A DNA stretch of 52,245 nucleotides from CAYMYN01 sp964394665. GTDB lineage: Bacteria; Planctomycetota; UBA1135; GCA-002686595. The stretch is from NCBI GenBank assembly GCA_964394665.1, contig CAYMYN010000029.1, positions 1 to 52,245 on the forward strand, read 5' to 3'. Positions 9,673-17,335 of this stretch are shown piece by piece. Within the stretch, counting starts at the first letter, position 1; the number at the start of each line of letters is the position of its first letter. Both the position numbers and the translations under genes were made by a program. Below the pieces are notes generated by a model. The model did no database searches. It had not been told where the DNA came from and worked only from the letters and a program-made list of their open reading frames with translations.

Positions 9673-9678
9673 AGTAGA
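9673..9678 (-). promoter_or_regulatory. Putative -10 of the PhoX-like gene
   Basis: On the minus strand TCTACT is followed by 8 nt and then ATG 9664. This is the -10-to-start spacing seen before panB, osmC-like and others here, which would make the transcript leaderless. The hexamer is weaker than in those cases. Confidence 0.3.
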
Positions 9679-9777
9679 ACCGAGTCGGACGCACCCGACG
9701 GTGAAGATCGCGCGAAGGAGCGCCGATCCCCCCGGGTGGCGGGTCGTACCCGCGAACATCCTTCGCGGGACACTTGC

Positions 9778-11571
9778 TCACCTGCCTTCGCGGGGGAGGG
9801 CGAACCGCAGTACGCGTTCGCGCTCGGCGGTGAACACGAGGAGCTCCTCCGCACGGGCGCCGAGGAACATCGAGCCAATGGCGTCCGTGTGGAGATCCGC
9901 GAAGGAGGGAGGTGCTCCACTGGCCGGTAGGCGCAAGAGGCTCGTGCCTCGTTTGAGCCAGAGCTGCTCGCCGTCGTAGGCGACGTCCAGCCACAACAAG
10001 CTTGCTGGATCCTTGACCCCCTGCAGGGGTACCACCACAGTATTGATCGCTTTCCCGTTTTCGTCGTAGAAGAAGGCCGCGTGTTTCGTGACGAGCGCTA
10101 GAGAACCAACCGGGGCGACGGCGAAGCTGTGCAGGTCCTCCAGCCAGTCGCCATCCGGGCGTTTGCGCACCCGCTCCAGCAAGCGTCCGTCTGAATCCAC
10201 GAGTTGCACTTCCTCGAACCGCACCTGCACCCAGCGTCTCGTGCTACCGGGCACGAACGACCAACGACCCGTGGAGTGCGGAAGGTCGACCACGCCGATG
10301 CGCTCGCAGGCATCGTCGAACTCGACGATGCGGGAATGATGTGTCTTGCCAAGCGCGATCCGGCCCGTGTCGGTCGCGGCGAGCCACGCGAAGCCGAGGC
10401 TCTGCTCTAAGTCGAGGGGTTCGGGCCGGGCGACGCAGCGGCCCGCTCCGTTCGGCTCGAAGACGTACACCACGGTCGCCGCATGGTCACTGAGGTAGAT
10501 GCGCCCTTGAAGGTCGACCGTGCGATGGCGGACCCATCCCAGAGGCTGTAGTGCGGATCCGGGTTTGGGGTCGAGCGCGGCGAAGTCGAGGTGGATCTCC
10601 CCCAACAACTCGAGCGCGTTCCTCGCGAGGGTTGCGGCGGGGGGCTCTACCGGCGGCGGCTCGGCGATCCACGGCTCTCGGCCGACCTCGTGGACCTGCC
10701 AGCGCGACTCGGTCGAGTCTGGCTGCTCTTCACGCTGCACACGGTAGGTGACGCGCGAGGGCGTTGGGACGGTCAGACCAAGCTCGAACTGCCCGTTTCC
10801 GACGGCCAGAATGCGGACGCTTCCGCCCTCGGGCAGTTCCAAGGCGGGCTTCGAACGAGCCAGCACCAGCTCCCGACCCGCTTCACCTCGGGGCGGGGTC
10901 AAGAGGACGTGATTGCGTTCCATCGGGCCCCTCCACAGGGAGACGGCGAGTGGAGTTCCAGGGATAGCTTGGGCCTCGAGCGTGGAATGCCGGTTCCGGT
11001 CAGGAATCCCGGGATGGTAGGGCGAACCGTTGAACAGGAGTTCGCCGCTCACCCAGTCATGAGCCCACCAGAGTTCGTGTCGGGGGGACCAGGACGAGGA
11101 GGTGAGTCGCAGCGTGATCGTGCTCCCATCGCCCTGTGTGTGCACCCCACGCAGGATCGGCTCCGATCCTCCGTGGATGGCTCCGTCGCTGTAGCGCTCC
11201 TGCTCTGATCGCCAACGTGGGGTCCCTTTCGCATCCACTACGGCGAACACGATGTGGCCATGGGCCCTGTAACCTCCGCTGAGCGCGGCGCCGCCTATCT
11301 CGCCGTCATCGCGCACCACCGCCTCGCGGAAGGTGAACGGCAGCTCGCCGGTCCAGACCTCTTTGCCGTCGCGGGTGAGACGGTACTCGGCGTGACCCGC
11401 CCCGTCGCGCTCGGACGGCTGGACAAGGAGCGCGAACTGCTTCGAAGGCGAGTGGTAGACGGTCGGCTGGAGCGGCGGAGGGAGAATCGGCTGCGGGTTC
11501 GCCTGGCCGGCCGTCGTCAGCACCATCCAGACCAGCGCGAGCACGATCTCTCTTGCTCCGTGCGTTCCCAT
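9778..11571 (-). CDS. Secreted propeller-like protein of unknown function
   Basis: I do not recognise a named family. The 597-residue product is started at ATG 11571 because this gives a signal peptide (MGTHGAREIVLALVWMVLTTAGQA); the 21 upstream in-frame codons do not look like protein. The rest is beta-rich, with repeated 'GRIYLSDHAATVVYVFEPNG', 'GRIALGKTHHSRIVEFDDA' and 'ERVLRFALPREG' segments like NHL/six-bladed propeller blades, so a propeller fold is inferred. GC is visibly lower than in its neighbours. It lies about 110 bp upstream of the PhoX-like gene on the same strand; co-transcription is possible but unproven. Confidence 0.72.
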   Translation of the reverse strand: MGTHGAREIVLALVWMVLTTAGQANPQPILPPPLQPTVYHSPSKQFALLVQPSERDGAGHAEYRLTRDGKEVWTGELPFTFREAVVRDDGEIGGAALSGGYRAHGHIVFAVVDAKGTPRWRSEQERYSDGAIHGGSEPILRGVHTQGDGSTITLRLTSSSWSPRHELWWAHDWVSGELLFNGSPYHPGIPDRNRHSTLEAQAIPGTPLAVSLWRGPMERNHVLLTPPRGEAGRELVLARSKPALELPEGGSVRILAVGNGQFELGLTVPTPSRVTYRVQREEQPDSTESRWQVHEVGREPWIAEPPPVEPPAATLARNALELLGEIHLDFAALDPKPGSALQPLGWVRHRTVDLQGRIYLSDHAATVVYVFEPNGAGRCVARPEPLDLEQSLGFAWLAATDTGRIALGKTHHSRIVEFDDACERIGVVDLPHSTGRWSFVPGSTRRWVQVRFEEVQLVDSDGRLLERVRKRPDGDWLEDLHSFAVAPVGSLALVTKHAAFFYDENGKAINTVVVPLQGVKDPASLLWLDVAYDGEQLWLKRGTSLLRLPASGAPPSFADLHTDAIGSMFLGARAEELLVFTAERERVLRFALPREGR

Positions 11572-11683
11572 GAGGTGCGCTACCCGACGTGCGATCGCGC
11601 TACTACACCGCCCGCTCGAGGGGTGCTGCGGCACTACCCCTGGCGCGGGGGGAGGGCACGAAGGGAGTGCGTGGGTCTTGGTT

Positions 11684-11827
11684 TCAGCGTTCGTCCTGCG
11701 CGGAGGGCGCGCCGGGGGTGCTCGGGGTGGGGGCCATGCGGCGGGCCATCCAGAGGGCCAGGAGCGCGAGGGCGACGCCCAGGAGGCCCACGAGGGCCAG
11801 GCGCAGGATCGGGCCGCGGTCTTCCAT
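11684..11827 (-). CDS. Small single-helix membrane protein (47 aa)
   Basis: This short ORF starts at ATG 11827, whose ATGA overlaps the purN stop, and ends with TGA at 11686-11684. The product has a short acidic/basic head (MEDRGPILR), a clean hydrophobic helix (about residues 10-26), a positive stop-transfer segment (ARR) and a Pro/Ser-rich tail ending AQDER. The overlapping start, the positive-inside pattern and codon use like its neighbours argue that it is real. Function is unknown; it is the last gene of the PNP-like/purN run. Confidence 0.6.
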   Translation of the reverse strand: MEDRGPILRLALVGLLGVALALLALWMARRMAPTPSTPGAPSAQDER

Positions 11828-12426
11828 CAGCTCGGCCTCGCGCGGGCGAGCGCCAGCTCGATGGCCTGGGGCAGGGCCTCGAGTTCCTGTTCGAAGACCC
11901 GCGCGGCGAGGCTCGCTGGCGTGTCGTCGGCGAACACGGGTACGGCCCGCTGCACCAGGATCGGGCCGGCGTCGTACTCGTTGGTCGCGTAGTGCACGGT
12001 GCAGCCCGAGACCTGGCAGCCGCGTTCGAGCACCGCGCGGTGCACGCGCTCGCCGTAGAAGCCCTGGCCCCCGAAGGCCGGCAGCAGGGAGGGGTGGATG
12101 TTGAGCACGCGGCCCTCCCAGCGCGCGGGGATCGGCAGGAAACGCAGGAAGCCCGCGAGCACGACCAGATCGATGCCGCGTCCCTCGCAGGCCTCGAACA
12201 CGGCGCGCGAGTAGGCCCCGGGGTCGAGCTCGCGCCCGGGGTCGACGACCAGGCTCTCGAGGCCGTGGCGTTGCGCGTGGGCCAGGGCGCCGATGCCCGG
12301 CTTGCTGGCGATGACCAGGGCGACCTCGGCGGGCAAGCGCCCGTCCGCGGCGCGCTCGGCGAGGTTCGCGAGCGAGCGACCCGAGCCCGAGACGAGCACG
12401 GCCAAGCGCGGGCGCGGAGCGCTCAC
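11827..12426 (-). CDS. purN: Phosphoribosylglycinamide formyltransferase (GART)
   Basis: PurN transfers a formyl group from 10-formyl-THF to GAR in purine synthesis. The 199-residue product starts at GTG 12426, overlapping the PNP-like stop (GTGA). Family motifs are present: LAVLVSGSGRSLANL at the N terminus, VLAGFLRFLPIP, the catalytic block NIHPSLLPAFGGQGFYGERVHRAVL, HYATNEYDAGPILVQRAVPV and EQELEALPQAIELAL. The N-H-D catalytic set is recognisable (N of NIHPS, H of VHYATNEYDAGP, D of DAGP). 'GxGFYGERVH' is the variant seen in many PurN outside proteobacteria. It is coupled upstream to a PNP-like gene and downstream to a small membrane protein. Confidence 0.92.
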   Translation of the reverse strand: MSAPRPRLAVLVSGSGRSLANLAERAADGRLPAEVALVIASKPGIGALAHAQRHGLESLVVDPGRELDPGAYSRAVFEACEGRGIDLVVLAGFLRFLPIPARWEGRVLNIHPSLLPAFGGQGFYGERVHRAVLERGCQVSGCTVHYATNEYDAGPILVQRAVPVFADDTPASLAARVFEQELEALPQAIELALARARPS

Positions 12427-13286
12427 GCCTCTTCCTCGCGCAGCGCGCGCGCCACCTCGGCGAGCTCGGGGTCGAGGGCGTTCACGAGCTCCTCGATCTC
12501 GGGCGCCAGGCGGTCGGCCTCGAGCACCATGCGCGCGAGATCGAGGGGACGTCCGTCGCCGCCGAGCACGGCCACGATGGCCAGGCAAGCGAGCCCCGCG
12601 TGGGCGGCGGCGAGCAGGGGATCGGCGAGGCCCTGCACGGCGACGTGGGCGCCGGCGCGCGCCATCCACTCGCGTTCGGCCGGCGTCTCGAGGGACGGCC
12701 CGGCGCTGGCGGCCGCGACCGCCTCGACGACCGACAGGCCCAGGCGTTCTGCGTGGCGCAGGGCCGCGCGGCGCAGGCCGCGGTGGTGCAGGTGGGTCTG
12801 GTCGGGGAAGAGCGGGCCCAGGCGGGTCTCGCCCAGGCCCAGGAGCGGCGTGCGGCCGGACAGGTTCAGGTGGTCGGAGACCAGCGCCAGGCGTTCGCTG
12901 CGGCGCGCCTGGTCGGGTCCGGGCAGGGCGCTGCCGGCGCTGGTGACGAGCACGACCCGCGCGCCATAGGCGGCCGCCAACCAGCAGGCGAAGCCCCGCG
13001 TCCAGGGCGCGTCGCCCTCGCGCTCCGGCCCGGCCTCGCCGGCCAGGTCCTCGAGCAACCAGTAGCGCCCGTGTTCGCCGTCCGCCGCGAGCAACGCGCC
13101 CTCGTGCCAGCAGCGCGGCGTGCCCGCGAGGCGCTCGAGGGGTACCTCGGCGCGCAGCTCGAGGGAGGAGACCAGGGTGCCCAGGCCCGTGCCGCACAGG
13201 AGCAGCGCGTCCGGCTCGGGGAAGGCGCGCTCGCGCAGCTCCTCGCAGGCCGTGCGCAGCGCGAGCTCGAGGGGATGTTCCGCCAT
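12423..13286 (-). CDS. Purine nucleoside phosphorylase-like protein, probably not a canonical PNP
   Basis: The 287-residue product starts at ATG 13286, seven bases after a TAGGCT hexamer. The fold of the trimeric PNP/MTAP family is evident: LLLCGTGLG, VLVTSAGSALPG, LALVSDHLNLSGRTPLLG and AGPSLETPAEREWM. Several active-site positions differ from the family. The 'GRxHxYEG' block reads EDLAGEAG, 'TNAAGG' reads TSAGSA, 'VGMSTVPE' reads VAVQGLADP, and the base-binding Asn of 'SxxTN' is absent (VAVLGGDG). Only the Glu of ETPAE is kept. It may be a pseudoenzyme or bind another ligand. It is coupled to purN, which keeps a purine link. Confidence 0.75.
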   Translation of the reverse strand: MAEHPLELALRTACEELRERAFPEPDALLLCGTGLGTLVSSLELRAEVPLERLAGTPRCWHEGALLAADGEHGRYWLLEDLAGEAGPEREGDAPWTRGFACWLAAAYGARVVLVTSAGSALPGPDQARRSERLALVSDHLNLSGRTPLLGLGETRLGPLFPDQTHLHHRGLRRAALRHAERLGLSVVEAVAAASAGPSLETPAEREWMARAGAHVAVQGLADPLLAAAHAGLACLAIVAVLGGDGRPLDLARMVLEADRLAPEIEELVNALDPELAEVARALREEEA

Positions 13287-13293
13287 GGCCGCG

Positions 13294-13299
13294 AGCCTA
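13294..13299 (-). promoter_or_regulatory. Putative -10 of the PNP-like gene (leaderless)
   Basis: On the minus strand TAGGCT is followed by exactly 7 nt and ATG 13286. It overlaps the TAG stop of the upstream kinase gene (13297-13299). The spacing would put the transcription start at or next to the ATG. Confidence 0.42.
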
Positions 13300-16200
13300 G
13301 CGCGGGCCGCGCGCCGAGTCGCTCCCGCGCGGCGTGCGCCGCGACTGGCGCTCCCCATCCCCGTCCGTCGCGTCGTCGTCGCCGCCGTCTTCTCCGGCGG
13401 GCGTCGGCGGCCGGGGCGCGGCGGGCTCGTCGGGCAGGCGCACCTCGAGGCCCGCCTCCTCGGCGGCCACCGGCGGCGGCGCGAGGGCGCGGCCGTCGGA
13501 CAGCAGGCGCACGAGCAGCGAGTCGTCGTGGCCGTCGATGAGCCGCTCGAGGGCCACCACCGCCCGCGACCAGGCGCCCAGGGCGCCCTGGCGCAGGCCT
13601 TCGGCGAGCAGCTCGCTCGCCTGGCGCTCGCGTTCGACCGCCGTGCGCGCCTCGGGCGTGGGCGCCCAGTCGCGCGCCGGGCCGAAGGGCTCGGGCAGCT
13701 CGCGCGCCTGGCGCTCGGAGAGGTTCGCGGCCTCCTCGGCGCGGAAGGCGGGGCCGGCGACGCGCAGCACCTCGACCACCGCCATCAGGCGCAGGAGCGA
13801 GGAGATCCCGGCCTGTTCCTCGGCCGTCCAGGCGCGCGAGAGGCGTTCGTGGAAGAGCGCGTGCAGCTCGCGCGGCTTGCCCGCGAAGGCCGTCCAGGGC
13901 AGGCGTTCTCCGCCGTCGACGAGCAGGCCCTCGGCGTCCGCGCCGCGCGCCTCGCGGGTGCCGCCGCGGCGGTCGCGCGGGTCGGGCACCAAGAGGCGCC
14001 GCCATTGATCGAAGCTGCCGTGGAGCGTGCGCAGGGCGCGTTCGGCGGCCTCGACGTCGGCGCGCAGCGCGGCGAGGTAGGCCTTGGCCTCGGTCGTCGC
14101 CAGGCGCCCCTCGAGGGCCGCGAGCTCCGCCGCGGCGGCGCCCAGCTCGAGGCGCGCGAGTCGGCCCTCGAGCCCGGCCGCGCCGCGCAACGCGCTCGAG
14201 ATGCGCCCGGCGTCGTCGCGGCCGAGCTGGGCCAGGGCCTGGGCGCGGACCTGGTCGAACTCCTCGAGGCGCCGGCGCACCTGGCCGCGCAGCTCGAGCA
14301 GGCGCGGGAGGCCCTCGGGGATCGAGTCGGCGTCGAAGGCCGGCAGGTCGAGGCGCCGGCGCGCGGCGTCGAGCTCGCTGCGCGCGGCCTCGAACTCGCC
14401 GCGCGCCACGAGCCCGTCGGCGCTCGCCAGGGCGGCGGCGGTCTCCTGGTTGCCGACGGCGAGGATCTCGGCCAGCAGCGCCGCGCGCCGCCGGGGCAGG
14501 ACCTCGTCGCCCTCGAGCTCGGGCGGTGGATCGAGGGCGCGCACGGCGCGCAGGGCCTCGCCCACGTCGAGCGGGCGGCGCTCGAGGTTGGCCGCCGCGC
14601 GCAGCCGCGTCACGAAGGCCTCGAGGGCCGACTCGCGGGCGGCGCCCGCGGCCGCGTCGCGCGCCAGCTCGGCGGCGATGCGCTCGCTCTGCTCGAGGGC
14701 TGTGGTGGCGGGCGTGGTGCCGGCGTACTTCTGCGCCAACTCGCGCAGGCGCACGAGCCGCTCGGGCTCGGTCAGGGACGCCTGGGCGATGCGCAGCAGC
14801 TCGAGCTCGGCCTCGGTCTCGAGCAGCTTGAGCTGCGTGTCGTCGTCGACGGGCGTCGGCGCCGGTCCGGGCTCGACGACCAGCGGCGCGTCGAGGGAGG
14901 GCGGCGCCGGCGCGTCGGCGGGGCGCACGTCCGGGGGGCGCGGCGGCGGCGCCGGACCCTCCGCCTTGCCGCCGCGCAGCGCCAGGGCGAGGGCCGTGAC
15001 GGCCGCGCCCGCGCCGACGAGGCCCAGGATCAGCGGCAGGCGGCTGCGCCTTTCGTGCTCGAGGCTCCCGCCGACCGCCGCCAGGCCCTGGTCGCGGCGT
15101 TGCAGCGCCACGAGCTCGGCCGAGAGCGCGCCGGCCGAGGGGAAACGCGCCGCGGGGTCCTTGTCCATCAGGCGCATGACCAGCGCGGCGAGCTCGGGCG
15201 GCACGCCCGGAACGCACTCGCCGATCGGCTTGGGCTCCTCGCGCAGCACGGCGCGCAGGATCTCGCGCGAGTTCTGGCCCTCGAAGGGCGTGCGGCCGGT
15301 GAGCAGGCGGTAGGCGGTGGCGCCGAGCGAGTAGAGGTCCGAACGGGCGTCGGCGCGTTCGCCGCGCACCTGTTCGGGCGCGATGAAGTGCGGCGTGCCG
15401 AAGATCTTGCGCCCGCCCTCGACCTCTTCTTCGGCCTCCGCGTCGGCGTGGGCCGCGAGCCCGAGGTCGGCGATCTTGGTCGCGCCGGCCGCGTTCTGCA
15501 TCAGGTTCGCGGGCTTGATGTCGCGGTGCACGATGCCGCGCGACTCGGCGAACATCAGGCCCGCGGCGGCGTCGACCAGGGCGTCGAGCACGATGCGCCA
15601 GGAGAGCGGCCCTTCGTTGCTGACGCGCTCCTCGAGCGAACTCTTGTCCATGTATTCCATGGACAGGTAGTGGTGCCCGTCGGCCTCGCCGACGTCGTAG
15701 ACCGTGACGACGTTGGGGTGGTTCAGCGCCGCCGCGGCGCGCGCCTCGGCCTGGAAGCGGCGCACGAACTCCGAGTCGCGCTCGACGGCCGCCGAGAGCA
15801 CCTTGAGCGCGACCTGGCGCGCCAGGCTCTCCTGCACCGCGAGGTACACGTTGCCCTGCGCGCCGCGGCCGAGCAGGCGCTCGATGCGGTAGCCGCCGAT
15901 GCGCGGCGGCGGTGCGATCTGGCTGCGCGAGAGCGCCTCGGCGGGGGGCTCCGGGACACGCGGCGGCGGGGACGCGCTGCGCGGCGGGGGCGGGGCGGGT
16001 TTCGGCTCGGCGCGCGGCGTGGGGTTCGGCGCCGCGCTGGGGGCGGGCTCCGCGGGGCGCTCGGCCCCCGGGCGGCTGACCCGCAGGCGCCGCGAGCCGA
16101 GCAGGATCTGGTCGCCCTCCGCCAGGCGCGCGGCCTGGACCTTCTTGCCGTTGACGTAGGTGCCGAAGTCCGAGCCCAGGTCCTTGATCGCCCAGCCGCC

Positions 16201-16368
16201 GCCGCTGGCCCGGCCGATGGCGCAGTGCACGCCCGCCACGCCCTGGCCCTCGACCAGGAAGCCAGCCTTGTCGCGCGAGCTGCCGACCACCAGCACGCCG
16301 CTCTGGGGCAGCTCGGCGGGCGGTCCTCCGCCCGAGAGCTCGAGCACCAGACGTTCGTTCGACTCCAC
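13297..16368 (-). CDS. FHA domain-containing Ser/Thr protein kinase with extracytoplasmic tail
   Basis: This 1023-residue protein begins at GTG 16368, just after the yggS stop. Residues 5-85 are an FHA-like domain (VGSSRDKAGF ... GGWAIKDLGSDFGTYVNGKKV), although the Ser of the 'SRxxH' loop is replaced (GVAGVHC). A Pro-rich linker follows. The Hanks-type kinase spans about 160-430: GRGAQGNVY, VALKVL, HRDIKPANLM, DLGLA and APEQ are all intact. A membrane helix lies near 444-465. The remaining 550 residues are helical, with coiled-coil-like Arg/Glu/Leu-rich stretches and no recognised enzyme domain. Large kinases of this plan are common in planctomycetes. Substrate unknown. Confidence 0.9.
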   Translation of the reverse strand: MESNERLVLELSGGGPPAELPQSGVLVVGSSRDKAGFLVEGQGVAGVHCAIGRASGGGWAIKDLGSDFGTYVNGKKVQAARLAEGDQILLGSRRLRVSRPGAERPAEPAPSAAPNPTPRAEPKPAPPPPRSASPPPRVPEPPAEALSRSQIAPPPRIGGYRIERLLGRGAQGNVYLAVQESLARQVALKVLSAAVERDSEFVRRFQAEARAAAALNHPNVVTVYDVGEADGHHYLSMEYMDKSSLEERVSNEGPLSWRIVLDALVDAAAGLMFAESRGIVHRDIKPANLMQNAAGATKIADLGLAAHADAEAEEEVEGGRKIFGTPHFIAPEQVRGERADARSDLYSLGATAYRLLTGRTPFEGQNSREILRAVLREEPKPIGECVPGVPPELAALVMRLMDKDPAARFPSAGALSAELVALQRRDQGLAAVGGSLEHERRSRLPLILGLVGAGAAVTALALALRGGKAEGPAPPPRPPDVRPADAPAPPSLDAPLVVEPGPAPTPVDDDTQLKLLETEAELELLRIAQASLTEPERLVRLRELAQKYAGTTPATTALEQSERIAAELARDAAAGAARESALEAFVTRLRAAANLERRPLDVGEALRAVRALDPPPELEGDEVLPRRRAALLAEILAVGNQETAAALASADGLVARGEFEAARSELDAARRRLDLPAFDADSIPEGLPRLLELRGQVRRRLEEFDQVRAQALAQLGRDDAGRISSALRGAAGLEGRLARLELGAAAAELAALEGRLATTEAKAYLAALRADVEAAERALRTLHGSFDQWRRLLVPDPRDRRGGTREARGADAEGLLVDGGERLPWTAFAGKPRELHALFHERLSRAWTAEEQAGISSLLRLMAVVEVLRVAGPAFRAEEAANLSERQARELPEPFGPARDWAPTPEARTAVERERQASELLAEGLRQGALGAWSRAVVALERLIDGHDDSLLVRLLSDGRALAPPPVAAEEAGLEVRLPDEPAAPRPPTPAGEDGGDDDATDGDGERQSRRTPRGSDSARGPR

Positions 16369-16370
16369 GC

Positions 16371-17195
16371 TCAATCCTCGAGGTCCTCCGCGGCGACGGC
16401 CCGCGGTGCAAGGGGCTCCCCGGGGCCGGAGGTGCCGCCCCCCAGGGTACTGCGGTCGTCCGCGAAGATCGCGCTCCCGACCCGCACGAGATCGGCGCCG
16501 GCCTCGATCGCGCGCTCGAAGTCGCCGCTCATGCCCATCGAGAGCCGGCAGCGGCCCTCCGCCAGGACCGCGCGGGTCCGGGGATCGGCCTCCAGGGCGC
16601 GGCCGAGGCGCGCGAGCTCGGCGAAGACCCGCGCCGCGCCAGCGTGGGGATCGCTCGCCCGCGGGTCGGGGCGCGGGGCGAGGGTCATCAGTCCCTCGAC
16701 GCGCAGGTGGGGCTGGCCGCCCGCGGCGAGCAGCGCCGCGCGCAGCCCGTCGGCCGCGAAGCCGCTCTTCTCCGGTTCGCCCGAGAGGTGCACCTCGAGC
16801 AGCACCCGCGGCCGCCGCCCCTCCTCGGCCGCGATGCGGCCCAGGGCCTCGATCAGGGCCAGGGAGTCGACCGAGTGGATGACCTCGGCCACGCGCAGGG
16901 CGCGCCGCACCTTGTTGCGCTGCAGGTGACCCACCAGGTGCCAGCGCACGTCGAGCCCCGCCGCCCGCGCCGCGGCGGCCTTGCGCTCGAGCTCGTCGAC
17001 CCGGTTCTCGCCCAGGTCGCGTTGGCCCAGGGCCACAAGCGCCAGGGCGCGCTCGGCCGCGACCCCCTTGGTGATCGCCACCAGCTCCACCGCCCCCGGC
17101 CCGCGCCCCGCCCTGCGTTCCGCGGCGGCGATGCGAGAGCGGAGCGCGTCGAGGCGGATCTCGAGGTCGGTTCGCAAGGCTCCGGTTGCGCGCAC
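16371..17195 (-). CDS. YggS/PLPBP family pyridoxal phosphate homeostasis protein
   Basis: This cytosolic PLP-binding protein belongs to the alanine-racemase-fold YggS family, which buffers PLP. Motifs are intact: ELVAITKGV (PLP lysine), LGENRVDEL, WHLVGHLQRNKVR, IHSVDS, HLSGEPEKSGF, EGLMTL, LSMGMSGDFERAIEAGADLVRVGSAIF. The start is uncertain: GTG 17195 is used because it gives the usual N terminus just before the first helix; GTG 17219 and TTG 17177 are alternatives and none has a good SD. A 25-residue Gly/Pro-rich tail exceeds the family norm. The kinase gene begins 3 bp after its stop, suggesting co-transcription. Confidence 0.85.
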   Translation of the reverse strand: MRATGALRTDLEIRLDALRSRIAAAERRAGRGPGAVELVAITKGVAAERALALVALGQRDLGENRVDELERKAAAARAAGLDVRWHLVGHLQRNKVRRALRVAEVIHSVDSLALIEALGRIAAEEGRRPRVLLEVHLSGEPEKSGFAADGLRAALLAAGGQPHLRVEGLMTLAPRPDPRASDPHAGAARVFAELARLGRALEADPRTRAVLAEGRCRLSMGMSGDFERAIEAGADLVRVGSAIFADDRSTLGGGTSGPGEPLAPRAVAAEDLED

Positions 17196-17335
17196 GGCGG
17201 GCGAGCAGGGTACCCCCACCCGCGGGCCAAGTCACCGCGCGCACGGACTCCGACCCGCGCCCGAACGCGCGGATCCGCGCCCCCGAGACCGAACCCAGTG
17301 CGCTCGGCCCAGCCCGATCGACCCCGCCGGGCGGA

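Noticed and set aside
13120..16929. A 1269-codon plus-strand open frame opposite the kinase and yggS genes
   Set aside because: It is the antisense shadow of GC-rich genes: its translation is Arg/Gly/Gln-rich with no domain, whereas the minus strand has intact kinase and YggS motifs.
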